A stretch of 36,761 bases of DNA from Deltaproteobacteria bacterium (GCA_013152945.1 JAADFL010000009.1:1-36761), one strand, 5' to 3'; shown: positions 25,809 to 34,132, counted from the stretch's first letter. Notes: a model not told the origin generated them from the letters alone. A program made the numbers and translations.

Positions 25809-25841
25809 ATTATATAACTGTTACAAATATAACTGTTACAA
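25809..25841 (-). promoter_or_regulatory. Candidate promoter/operator with perfect 15-bp tandem repeat
   Basis: Two perfect, directly adjacent copies of ATATAACTGTTACAA (25812-25826 and 25827-25841). Read on the minus strand, a consensus -10 TATAAT (25814-25809) ends the repeat pair, and no good -35 is seen at the right distance, so the repeats may bind an activator. The start would be near 25802, giving a leader of about 235 nt to the transglutaminase gene. The rest of the 348-bp gap (25568-25915) holds no convincing gene. Confidence 0.45.
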
Positions 25842-25915
25842 GGCGGAGATCCCACCAAAGCGCCCAACAGGGCGGTTGCTGATATCCGTTCCTGCTTGAC
25901 CCCTTTTTGCAACGG

Positions 25916-26680
25916 CTATTCGTCGCCCCACGACGGCTTTCTTTTTTCAAAGAAGGCTGCAAGCCCTTCCCTGGTATCCGAGAGTTTGAACAAGTCATCC
26001 AGGAACAACCTCTTCGACTCGGCCAGGGCATCGGCGAACTGCATGTGCCTCGTTGTGTCCGTGACCCTCTTGTTCAGCTCTATTACAGGTGCCGAGTGCC
26101 TGGCCACGAGTTTTACGAAGTCTTCCACCCCTTGCTCAAAGTTTTCATGCGGCAGGACTTTATTAATCGCGCCCAGGGTATAGGCGCGCTCGGCGTCCAT
26201 AGGCTCGCCGGTCAGGAATACCTCGAGTGCCACCGGGCGGCCCACCAACTGCGGCAGGACAACAGCCGCTAATGGCGAAAAGAACCCGAGTTGTATCTCG
26301 GGCTGACCGAATTTGGCCTTTTTCGAGGCCACTACAAGGTCGCATCCCATTGCCAATTCGAAACCGCCTCCAAGGGCGGCTCCCTGCACTGCTGCAATGG
26401 TTGCGGCCTTGGATGAACGAAGCAGGAGAAAGAGCTTTTCAAATCCGTCCATCATGAGTCCCGCCCGCTCTTGTGTATGATCTTCCACGGCCATGCCTGC
26501 ACAAAACACCTTGCCCCTGGAAGAGATGACTATAACCCGCAACTTGGAATCGGACACAAGCGGCTCGAGGGCACTGTTCAATTCAGTCATGACCTCGAGG
26601 TCGATAACATTGACAGGTGGTTTATCCAGGATTACCCTGGCTACATTGGCTTCCTTTTCAACAAATATATTTTCTCCCAT
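25916..26680 (-). CDS. Crotonase-fold enzyme, resembling cyclohexa-1,5-diene-1-carbonyl-CoA hydratase
   Basis: A 254-residue enoyl-CoA hydratase/isomerase family protein. The oxyanion-hole region is AAVQGAALGGGFELAMGCDL, with one catalytic-type Glu, and the second Glu is in KFGQPEIQLGFFSP. The latter stretch, the following VVLPQLVGRPVALE, and the C-terminus EGLAAFFEKRKPSW are closer to what I recall of the dienoyl-CoA hydratase Dch of the anaerobic benzoyl-CoA pathway than to ordinary crotonases, which read PGAGGTQRL there. The call is therefore Dch-like, but other reduction-pathway genes (bcr/bam, Had, Oah) are absent from the window, so a different acyl-CoA is quite possible. GGGGAG precedes ATG 26680. 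It is divergent from the hydroxyacyl-CoA dehydrogenase fusion, probably sharing regulation in the 202-bp gap. Confidence 0.85.
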   Translation of the reverse strand: MGENIFVEKEANVARVILDKPPVNVIDLEVMTELNSALEPLVSDSKLRVIVISSRGKVFCAGMAVEDHTQERAGLMMDGFEKLFLLLRSSKAATIAAVQGAALGGGFELAMGCDLVVASKKAKFGQPEIQLGFFSPLAAVVLPQLVGRPVALEVFLTGEPMDAERAYTLGAINKVLPHENFEQGVEDFVKLVARHSAPVIELNKRVTDTTRHMQFADALAESKRLFLDDLFKLSDTREGLAAFFEKRKPSWGDE

Positions 26681-26882
26681 TTGCAGCTCCCCTTTCCTTC
26701 AGTCGGGCAAGTTATTACGTCCTTTCCAACCAAGCACAAAATTTTCTAGTCTTCACGACAGCACATGTCAACCCTGGAAGACACCCTTACCGTGTCATCA
26801 CCATTGACCATGTCTTTGATGGGTTATAGCATGTGCCGACTTTAGGAACCGGCCGACCGGGAAGAAAAGGAGGACGTGTAAC

Positions 26883-28925
26883 ATGGCGGCACCGAAAAAA
26901 ATCGGAGTAGTGGGAGCTGGAACCATGGGGAGCGGAATCGCCCAAAAAACCGCCCAATCCGGCTTGGACGTGGTAATGATGGACATGGGCGTGGAACAAA
27001 TCGATGCAGGCCTCTCCAGGATCAGGTCAATGTTGGACCAGGGCGTGGAACGCGGGGTGTTCGGGAAGGGTGAACCCGAAAGGGTAATGTCCAGGATAAG
27101 GACGACAACGGACCCGAAGGACATGAAGGACCGTGATCTGATAGTGGAAGCGGTCTTCGAGAACCTGGATGTGAAACGGGGCCTGTTCAAGGAACTCGAA
27201 AAGCACGTAAGGCCGGACACGGTACTGGCAACCAACACGAGTTCCTTCAAGGTGGCGGTGATTTCCGAAGGTGCATCAAGGCCTGATCGCTTCATAGGCT
27301 TGCACTATTTCTTTCACCCTGCAAAAAACAGACTGCTCGAGGTGATTCCTTATGATATGACTTCCAAGAAGACAAAGGCTGCCGCCTTGGCATTTGCAGA
27401 AATGACCGGCAAGACAGCCATAGCATCGGCTGATTCACCCGGGTTTGTTGTAAACAGGTTTTTCGTGCCATGGTTGAACGAATCGGTGAGACTGCTCGAA
27501 GAGGGTGTGGCCGACCTGCCTACCATCGAGAAAACCGCCAAGGACCTGTTCAAGATAGGCATGGGGCCGTTCCAGTTGATGAACGTTACGGGTGTACCCA
27601 TTGCCATGCATGCGGCCGACGGGCTTGCAATGGAGCTCGGTGATTTTTACAAAGCCGCAGACTTACTTCGCAAGCAAGTAGAGAGCAAGGAAAACTGGAA
27701 CCTGGAGGGCGAGGCGTCGGAAAAAGGCGTCGATGAAGTAAGGAGCAGATTGCTCGGTGTGGTATTACTCGTGGCAGCCGCCTTGGTGGAAGATAACGTG
27801 GCGACCCCCGAGGATACGGACATCGGCGCAAAAACCGGCCTTCGCTGGCCCCTCGGGCCATTCGGTATGGCAAACAAGATTGGAATAACCGAGTCGGTCA
27901 AGGCCGCAGCACTAGTGGCGGACAAATACGGCATTTCGTTGCCCAAAATGATCGATTCGAGGATGAAACAACCTCTTGATTTCGAATTATGGTCAGTAAC
28001 CACCAGGGTCGAGAAGGAAACGGCATGGATAACCATGAACAGACCCGATGTCATGAATGCACTCGATCCCGTGACAGTAGATCATCTGGCCCAAGCATTC
28101 GACAGGGTGGCAGCAGATCCTTCGGTCAAGGCTATTGTAATAGAGGGACGGGGCAAGGCTTTCGTTGCCGGTGCGGACATCAAGTTCTTCCTGAAGGCTA
28201 TTGAAGACAATGATATTAATCGAATAGTCGACTTTACGAGAACCGGACACGAATTATTTTTGCGTATCGACAAGTGCAAAAAGCCTGTAATAGCAAGGCT
28301 GAACGGATTGGCCCTTGGCGGAGGATTCGAGTTGGCGCTCGCTTGTGATGCAATAGTGGCCGATACGAACGCAGTGCTTGGATTCCCAGAGACAGGCATT
28401 GGAATATATCCAGGCCTTGGCGGAACCCAAAGGACGGTAACGCGTTGCGGCAAGGGAGTGGCAAGATACCTGGTATTTTCCGGCGACATGGTGCCTGCGA
28501 CCAAGGCCGCGGAACTCGGGCTGGTGGACATCGTGGCTGAACCCGGTTCCACATCCGAAGCGGTTCAGGACCTGCTCGACTCGGGACGTGTCCATGCGGG
28601 AGCCGGGGCCGGCAAACTTGCAACTCCGGGAAAGTTGAAAGAAACGTATAGCGAGATGTTCGATGACCAAAAGGTCGCCTCGTGGCTTGATGGTACCGTC
28701 GAACCGAAAGATGAATTAGAGGCCAAGCTCAAGAAGAAGATGTCATATAAGGCCCCGGTTGCAATAAAGATTGCAGCCGAGCTGATAGAACAAGGAGCCG
28801 GAAGACCCATAGAGGAAGGAGTGGAACTGGAACTCTCACGCCTGAAAGAGATTTTCTCCACCGAGGACGCCAGGGTGGGGCTGTCTTCGGTGGGCAAGAC
28901 CCGCCCCGAATTCAAAGGGAAATAG
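26883..28925 (+). CDS. 3-hydroxyacyl-CoA dehydrogenase / enoyl-CoA hydratase fusion (dehydrogenase first)
   Basis: A bifunctional enzyme of 680 residues for consecutive beta-oxidation steps. Residues 1-370 are a 3-hydroxyacyl-CoA dehydrogenase with NAD-binding IGVVGAGTMGSGIA (about 7-20), the TNTSSFKV and GLHYFFHPAKN segments (catalytic His near 141) and SPGFVVNRFF. Residues about 375-670 are an enoyl-CoA hydratase with AGADIKFF, LALGGGFELALACD and FPETGIGIYPGLGGTQR, both catalytic-type glutamates present. The order is the reverse of FadB/FadJ and matches archaeal crotonyl-CoA hydratase/3-hydroxybutyryl-CoA dehydrogenase fusions, so it may serve short-chain acyl-CoA. AAGGAGG lies upstream of ATG 26883. 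No thiolase or acyl-CoA dehydrogenase is in the window. Confidence 0.93.
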   Translation: MAAPKKIGVVGAGTMGSGIAQKTAQSGLDVVMMDMGVEQIDAGLSRIRSMLDQGVERGVFGKGEPERVMSRIRTTTDPKDMKDRDLIVEAVFENLDVKRGLFKELEKHVRPDTVLATNTSSFKVAVISEGASRPDRFIGLHYFFHPAKNRLLEVIPYDMTSKKTKAAALAFAEMTGKTAIASADSPGFVVNRFFVPWLNESVRLLEEGVADLPTIEKTAKDLFKIGMGPFQLMNVTGVPIAMHAADGLAMELGDFYKAADLLRKQVESKENWNLEGEASEKGVDEVRSRLLGVVLLVAAALVEDNVATPEDTDIGAKTGLRWPLGPFGMANKIGITESVKAAALVADKYGISLPKMIDSRMKQPLDFELWSVTTRVEKETAWITMNRPDVMNALDPVTVDHLAQAFDRVAADPSVKAIVIEGRGKAFVAGADIKFFLKAIEDNDINRIVDFTRTGHELFLRIDKCKKPVIARLNGLALGGGFELALACDAIVADTNAVLGFPETGIGIYPGLGGTQRTVTRCGKGVARYLVFSGDMVPATKAAELGLVDIVAEPGSTSEAVQDLLDSGRVHAGAGAGKLATPGKLKETYSEMFDDQKVASWLDGTVEPKDELEAKLKKKMSYKAPVAIKIAAELIEQGAGRPIEEGVELELSRLKEIFSTEDARVGLSSVGKTRPEFKGK

Positions 28926-28942
28926 ATTCGTTGCCCATAGTT

Positions 28943-29788
28943 TCAACTCCGCAGGTAAGACAGGCCTGCCAGGAAGGCTGCGAGCAGCACCAAAAAGACC
29001 GCCAATTCCAGCTTTTCTTTCCTGTTGAGCTTCATTTCCTTCCTGTTGACAATCCAAAACGCAAGGGCCAAAAAAGGCAGAACAGGCACAGGTGAAGCCA
29101 AGAGCATTCCGAGCGACAATGCTGCGATGCAGGCCAACAACATGGCAAATACGGTCAAAAACAATTTTTTTTCAGCCTTGACCAGCAAATAGATGAAGGC
29201 CGAGGCGAAGACGAGGTCTGTGACGCCGACGCCAAGTCTTGCAGCACCGCCTCCGGGTAGGGGAAACGAGAAGAGGAGCAGGCCCAAGGTCCTGGATTCT
29301 CCTGACTGGAAAGTCTCCACCAGTTTTTTCGTGACCCCTCCCGGCGCCATGACACTCCATGTATCGACTACTGCAATGATCAGACAAACAGGCAACGCCC
29401 TTCTCAAGTCCTCGACCACCCTTGCCAGCAACCTTCCACCTGTGGCTGCGGCTCCTATCAACGAAATATCTATGCCTACCTCGGCAAAAGGATAGCTTAA
29501 CGGCCAGGTGTTCAGCACCAGATCAAGGATAGCAAATGAACTGAAAAGCAATAGTTCGGTTACAGTGGATGATTCTTCGTATGAATAGATGCAAAGCGTG
29601 ATGAATGCGGACGCCAGCGCCACTCCGGCGGAAAGCAAGGCTAGAACAAACCATAATGTGGGTGACGGCGGCGAATCCATAACGGAATATGAAAACTCAA
29701 GAGAGACCAGAACAAGGCACGACAAGAGCAATGTCACAATGATTTTAGGATATCCGGAGCCAAGCAAACTATTTCGTAAAAGGCGCAA
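28943..29788 (-). CDS. Polytopic membrane protein resembling presenilin (A22-type intramembrane aspartyl protease)
   Basis: A protein of 281 residues with about nine hydrophobic segments. The first aspartate is D142 in AVVDTWSVMAPGG, followed by KKLVETFQSGE. Human presenilin-1, as I recall it, reads YDLVAVLCPKG then RMLVETAQERNE at this point. The second aspartate is D191 in RLGVGVTDLVFAS, where presenilin has KLGLGDFIFYS: either two residues are inserted or the GxGD motif is GVTD here. One membrane segment later comes PVPVLPFLALAF (P235-P238), matching the PALP motif before the last presenilin helices. The order Asp, Asp, helix, PxLP is that of the family. Presenilins cut single-span proteins inside the membrane. 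The start is TTG 29788 with AAGGA 7 nt upstream. It lies 31 nt downstream of the cyclase-like gene, probably in one operon. Confidence 0.6.
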   Translation of the reverse strand: MRLLRNSLLGSGYPKIIVTLLLSCLVLVSLEFSYSVMDSPPSPTLWFVLALLSAGVALASAFITLCIYSYEESSTVTELLLFSSFAILDLVLNTWPLSYPFAEVGIDISLIGAAATGGRLLARVVEDLRRALPVCLIIAVVDTWSVMAPGGVTKKLVETFQSGESRTLGLLLFSFPLPGGGAARLGVGVTDLVFASAFIYLLVKAEKKLFLTVFAMLLACIAALSLGMLLASPVPVLPFLALAFWIVNRKEMKLNRKEKLELAVFLVLLAAFLAGLSYLRS

Positions 29789-29819
29789 GAGTGAATCCTT
29801 ATCCCGGCCTGTCTATTTA

Positions 29820-32800
29820 TTATGAATTACTCGGTACGGCGTTCAGGGCTGCTCTGGCCAGGTCACTCTGAAGAAAAGAATTACGCATACCGGGATCAGC
29901 GATTGAATCGGCTATGGTGATAACCATGCTTCTCGATTCATCGAAGAACGTCCGGGCCTTGGTTTGATCATCCATTGCCTGTAAAGCCAATCCCATGTGA
30001 TACAATATTGGCCATCTGATTGTAACATCCACGGAAGCCCGCGCACGTAAGTCAGCGATTTCCAGATGCTTGACAGCCTTTTTCAATAAAGACGGATCCG
30101 ATTTCCTCCGTCCCATGAACAAGTATTGTTGTCCTGCGAGGTGATTTGCCCCGGCCAGATGTTCTGCGGCGGAAAGACTGTCAGCCAACTTGATAACCTC
30201 TTCCAGGCCCGATAAATCGGCCCTGTCCCCCTCTTTTCTGAAAACGATTTGGTACCTGCACAACAATGCATCGAGCTTGGCCATCCGAATACCCAGAATA
30301 TCGGCGAGTTCCAGGCTGTCTTCAATAGTTACAATGGCTTTGTCGAACTTGCCCAGGGCGGTATAGTCACGCGCAAGGCAGCTCAAAAGCCTGCATTTCG
30401 ACTCCTGCTCTCCTATCCAGTCCAGGAGATCCAGGGCCTCCCTGTGATTCCGCATTGCCTGGTTCGGCATGTTACACATCCTGTAAATATCGCCGATGTA
30501 TGACAAGGTCACGGCCGCTGCGGGCCTGACTCCCAGATCTTCTCCCAGCCGGAGCCCCTGCCCGAATGCGAGCAATGCCCTTCCAAGATCACCCTGCCTC
30601 TTGTGACAGGTGCCCAATGAGTTCAAGCATTCTGTTTCCCCGAACTTGTCCCCAGCCTGCCTGTAACTGGAAAGCGCATCCGAATACATGGCGGCGCTTT
30701 TCGCAAGGTCTCCCCTGATGCCCAGTATTCTTGCATTTCTGGAACGTACATCTGCAAGCAGGTCGGGCTTGTTCAGGCCGGCAACAGAATTCAACTCTTT
30801 TCTGGCCGACGAAAGGGCATCTTCCATGCGTCCAAGGCGCATGAAAGCTTCTGTCTGGGCTTTCAGAACCGTCACCAAGGCAAGTTGTTCCCCTGCATTT
30901 TCAGCCTCATTCAGGACCTCCTTGAAGAGAGCGATCACCTCCTGGGCGCGCCCGGACACAGCCATCAAGTGAAGCCGCCTTGTCTTGGCCGTGATCCGTG
31001 ACTTTTCATCACCTGCCTTTACAGCGTATTCTTCCGTATGTTCCAGCAGATGCAATGCCTCCTCGAACCTGGCCAGCTTGGTCAACACGGATGACTTGAG
31101 TAAACCAAGTTCAATGCGGCTGGCAAGAATGTCTTCCCTGGGCACATCCTGTCCCAGGTCCTGCCTCTCGAGCAGGCTGGACGCCAGTTCCAGGTGGTCC
31201 AGGGCTGTAAGATTCGCTCCTATCGAGGCGGCCTTGGAGCCTGCCTCCATTGAATAGGCAAAGGCCCTGTGAGGAAAATTGCCTGCAGCAAGGTGAAAGG
31301 CAAGGAGTTCAGGATGATAACTCTTGCCTGACTTGTTCCTGTCCTCCATAACTCCGGCCAGGCGATCATGTATCCCTTTTTTTTCCGCCAGGAGCAATTC
31401 TTTCGATATGGCCTCTTGTGCCACCGGCCTCGTAAATCCATAAGTCAGTGTCCTTGCCGGAAAAACCTTGTGAATCCAACCGGTCTCCTCAAGAACTTCC
31501 AACCCCTCGAGCAAATCCTTAAGGCGTGTAGACTTGACGACGGAACGTAAAAGACCCATTTCGAAACGGCTGCCTATAACAGAAGCCGACTTCAAGAGTT
31601 CAGCCAATTTCGGATTCAGGTTGTTGAGTCTTGCAGCCACCAGAGCCTCGAGACCATCAGGGACTTCCCTGTACAGGTATTCCATAAATGTCCTGATTTT
31701 CTTCTTGTCCCGGCTTGATGGTATCTTTCCGGTTGCCTGTAACAGCCTTACCAACTCGAGAAGTGCTCCCGGGTTGCCGTGAGCCTTTTCCCAAATTGCA
31801 TCCAGCACCTCCGGGATGGGTTCGCGACCTCCCAGGACGGTCGAAAGCAGAGAAAGTCCATCTTCCTTCTTCTGTACTGTCAGTTTGATCATCGTCCGTC
31901 TTCCGGGTCTTCCAGCCTTAAAATTAAAAGACGGACGAAATGAAGCACACAACAAGACCGGAATTTCCGGGAGCGATCCGGCCATGAACTCCAAGAGTTC
32001 CACCGAGGTCTGATCAGCCCAGTGCAAGTTGTCGAAAACAAGCATGAAGGGTCTGTTTGCGGCCTGGTTTCTAACTATCGCATGTATCAGATCGAATAAG
32101 ATACCCCTTTTTATCCTGGGCTTCAGTGCCTCCAGCGCCGGTTCTCCCCTGGCCCAACCTGCTGCCTGCGCCACCAGGCCGGCCCACCTTCCCAATGGCC
32201 TGGGCATCCTCGACAGGCCGCTCTCCAACTTGTGCATTATGTCTCCGGGAGAATCTCCAGGCTGGAGGGCGAAAACCTCCTTTAAAAACTCCCACCAAGG
32301 CTGGAGAGGCATCAACTTGTTTTCAGGCAGGCATTCCACCCGGCGCCATACTCCGCCTTGTACCTTCCAGTTGGTTATCAGCTTGTCGAGTATCCTGGTT
32401 TTCCCCGTGCCTGCTCCACCTTGGATCAGGAGGGCCTTCGCCTTGCCTTCAAGCACGTATCCAATGGCGTCATTGCATTGCTCGAGCTCTGTTTTTCTTC
32501 CTATTAAAGCCTTCGGCGATCCTGATCGAAGCAAGGTAAGAGTCTCTCCGGGGAATATGGAGGTGTCGATGAGGTGTGCTATACCCTCCACCTGGCCCGG
32601 GCTTGGTGACCTCAATGACAACCCCTTGATCCTTCCAAGTGATACCGAACCGTCCGACAGGATCTGTCCCGGCCTGGATGCCTGTGCCAGTTCGGATGCC
32701 CTGTATACAGCCTCTCCATGTGCCGCGTACCCGCGGATTCTCGGCGTACCCACGGCTCCTCTGAACACTTCACCCTGTGCCATCCCCAGCTTTAAACCTG

Positions 32801-33851
32801 CCGACATGGGCATGGAACTCGTGAAACGCAGCAACTCGATCCCGGTAAGGGCTGCGGCCCTTGCATCTTTTTCTGGATCTTTGGTCGAAAAAAGTATCAC
32901 GGCCTCGGCTCCACCCGGGACCGGTGAAACCTTCTGGAGTATTCCCTGCCGACTCCTGGTAAAATCCACCATGGTTCTGAAGAACAGGTCCAGATCTGAG
33001 CTCAAGCTTCCGGCATCGATATCGAAATCAATTCCGTTTAAAATTACGCATAACACACAGGCCGGCCCATATTCCGGGGGTGGCGGTGAGGAGATGGGGT
33101 TGAACGGATCATTGCCCGGCACATAAGCTGCCAACGCCCTGACGGCCGATTCCAGTTCATCGGTCTCTTTGAGTTCTATGCTTGTCGGTTTGAACCTGGA
33201 CTTTTCAACGAAACGAAGAAGATTGCCTGCAACCTTGAGTTCTCCCCTGTCCCGTGCAACCCTGTAACGTCCTGCAAGCTTGGCTGTTGCACCGGGTCCG
33301 ACTATTACCTCACCCGGGCCGGCCATCTCTGCAGCCTGCATGGCCGCATCCACGACGCTGCCACCGGCGAGAAAAGTAGCGCGAAGTTCGAGGTTGCCAA
33401 GCAGGCCCGTATATATCCTGCCTTCCGAGATTCCGGCCTTACATGCAAAGGATAGCCCTCCCACCGGGCCGGACCAGGAAATAGCAGCGTCCCTTGCAGA
33501 CAAGGCTGCTGCCAGACACCGGGCGGCATTGTCCTGCCCGGTAAAGAGAGCAAGCGCCCATCCACCGCCCAATGATATCACCTCGCCGCCATAATCAAGG
33601 GCTCCTTCTTCGAGCAATTCGGCCAGCATCTCGTCGAGATCTCTTGCCAAGGCAGCCCTTCTTCCCGGTTCAAAAGGAGGTTCATTGCCTTTTGCTCCTT
33701 CGATCCCGGCTTTCAAGGCCATGATGCATCCCTGAACATGCCATCCCTGAGCCGATAATGCACCGAGGTTCGAAAGGTAGTAGCGAAGCAATCTCGGTGG
33801 AAGTCCTGCGGTCAATCCATGTAATATTTCGAATAGTTCTTTGTGATCCAT
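29820..33851 (-). CDS. Double class III cyclase-like / AAA ATPase / TPR protein, soluble-adenylyl-cyclase-like plan
   Basis: A protein of 1343 residues with four parts. Two class III nucleotide-cyclase-like domains come first (about 40-215 and 258-440), then an NTPase domain with Walker A IQGGAGTGKTRIL (near 480) and Walker B MLVFDNLHWADQ (near 605), then a long helical TPR region (about 860-1330, for example NSLGTCHKRQGDLGRALLAF). This order is that of soluble adenylyl cyclase (ADCY10) and of many deltaproteobacterial proteins. Both cyclase domains look inactive: the GD metal site is GGGW in the first, and the usual VNxAxRL block is VVDAAMQAA and AVYRASELA. It may therefore be a nucleotide or bicarbonate sensor scaffold; that is inference. 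GAGGAG precedes ATG 33851. A coding-like short frame ends 2 nt upstream, and the presenilin-like gene follows downstream. Confidence 0.88.
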   Translation of the reverse strand: MDHKELFEILHGLTAGLPPRLLRYYLSNLGALSAQGWHVQGCIMALKAGIEGAKGNEPPFEPGRRAALARDLDEMLAELLEEGALDYGGEVISLGGGWALALFTGQDNAARCLAAALSARDAAISWSGPVGGLSFACKAGISEGRIYTGLLGNLELRATFLAGGSVVDAAMQAAEMAGPGEVIVGPGATAKLAGRYRVARDRGELKVAGNLLRFVEKSRFKPTSIELKETDELESAVRALAAYVPGNDPFNPISSPPPPEYGPACVLCVILNGIDFDIDAGSLSSDLDLFFRTMVDFTRSRQGILQKVSPVPGGAEAVILFSTKDPEKDARAAALTGIELLRFTSSMPMSAGLKLGMAQGEVFRGAVGTPRIRGYAAHGEAVYRASELAQASRPGQILSDGSVSLGRIKGLSLRSPSPGQVEGIAHLIDTSIFPGETLTLLRSGSPKALIGRKTELEQCNDAIGYVLEGKAKALLIQGGAGTGKTRILDKLITNWKVQGGVWRRVECLPENKLMPLQPWWEFLKEVFALQPGDSPGDIMHKLESGLSRMPRPLGRWAGLVAQAAGWARGEPALEALKPRIKRGILFDLIHAIVRNQAANRPFMLVFDNLHWADQTSVELLEFMAGSLPEIPVLLCASFRPSFNFKAGRPGRRTMIKLTVQKKEDGLSLLSTVLGGREPIPEVLDAIWEKAHGNPGALLELVRLLQATGKIPSSRDKKKIRTFMEYLYREVPDGLEALVAARLNNLNPKLAELLKSASVIGSRFEMGLLRSVVKSTRLKDLLEGLEVLEETGWIHKVFPARTLTYGFTRPVAQEAISKELLLAEKKGIHDRLAGVMEDRNKSGKSYHPELLAFHLAAGNFPHRAFAYSMEAGSKAASIGANLTALDHLELASSLLERQDLGQDVPREDILASRIELGLLKSSVLTKLARFEEALHLLEHTEEYAVKAGDEKSRITAKTRRLHLMAVSGRAQEVIALFKEVLNEAENAGEQLALVTVLKAQTEAFMRLGRMEDALSSARKELNSVAGLNKPDLLADVRSRNARILGIRGDLAKSAAMYSDALSSYRQAGDKFGETECLNSLGTCHKRQGDLGRALLAFGQGLRLGEDLGVRPAAAVTLSYIGDIYRMCNMPNQAMRNHREALDLLDWIGEQESKCRLLSCLARDYTALGKFDKAIVTIEDSLELADILGIRMAKLDALLCRYQIVFRKEGDRADLSGLEEVIKLADSLSAAEHLAGANHLAGQQYLFMGRRKSDPSLLKKAVKHLEIADLRARASVDVTIRWPILYHMGLALQAMDDQTKARTFFDESRSMVITIADSIADPGMRNSFLQSDLARAALNAVPSNS

Positions 33852-33853
33852 TT

Positions 33854-34048
33854 TTATCTTCTCCTCAAGACATCATGATGGGTAAACTCGGACAAAGATC
33901 CACGCTTACTTTCAATCGCCAGAATATCGTCATCTTTGCCGATGATGAGTCTAGCCGAGGTACAGCGCTTGTGCAAGGAGGTGATAAGTTCATGTGGTAG
34001 CCGAATTGAAATGTCAGCAGGAAGGGAATTCGTCCCACACGGATTCAG
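33854..34048 (-). pseudogene. Coding-like short frame lacking a proper start, possible gene remnant
   Basis: An open frame ending with TAA 2 nt before the cyclase-like gene. Its last 55 or so residues look protein-like (ISIRLPHELITSLHKRC, then RLIIGKDDDILAIESKRG and LSEFTHHDVLRRR) and recall the start of a small DNA-binding or AbrB/CopG-size protein, but I cannot name it. No ATG, GTG or well-placed TTG precedes this part; upstream the frame runs straight into three palindromes (34062-34132). Either translation starts at an unusual codon, or insertion of the palindromic element removed the original 5' end. The listed upstream limit is an in-frame CTG and is arbitrary. Confidence 0.25.
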
Positions 34049-34061
34049 GCTGTTCGCAACA

Positions 34062-34132
34062 ATTCCATGGGCGTTGCCCCTGGAATCGTTGGTACCAAAC
34101 GATCCCCCTCGCCCGCTCCGCGGGAGAGGGGG
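34062..34132. repeat. Composite of three abutting palindromes
   Basis: Three hairpin-forming palindromes lie end to end. Palindrome 1 (34063-34085) has arms TTCCATGGGC and GCCCCTGGAA around GTT, with one mismatch. Palindrome 2 (34085-34103) is a near-perfect inverted repeat centred on GGTACC. Palindrome 3 (34104-34132) has CCCCCTC and GAGGGGG outer arms and CCCGC/GCGGG inner arms around TCC. Palindrome 1 recurs at 35654-35676. The rest of the 405-bp gap between the cyclase-like and GH3 genes shows only the short frame listed before. Confidence 0.7.

Noticed and set aside
26804-26830. TTGACC and TATAGC as a promoter for the dehydrogenase/hydratase fusion
   Set aside because: The spacer is only 15 nt and the -10 is poor; not strong enough to list.
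26883-28925. FadB or FadJ as the name of the fusion protein
   Set aside because: The dehydrogenase domain comes first and the hydratase second, the opposite of FadB/FadJ.
28943-29788. Type IV prepilin peptidase or rhomboid as alternatives for the membrane protein
   Set aside because: No prepilin-peptidase cytoplasmic domain or GxGD pair spaced as in PilD, and no GxSG/His pattern of rhomboids; the post-Asp LVET segment and PVLP fit presenilin better.
32029-33126. 365-residue plus-strand frame opposite the cyclase-like gene
   Set aside because: Long only because of codon bias on the other strand; Ser/Pro-rich, no recognisable motif, and antisense to well-supported domains.
33974-33999. AAGGAGGTGA, a perfect anti-16S match, followed by ATG TGG TAG on the plus strand
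   Set aside because: It would encode only two residues and lies within the minus-strand coding-like frame; its complement also resembles the 16S 3' end, but no rRNA context is present. Treated as coincidence.
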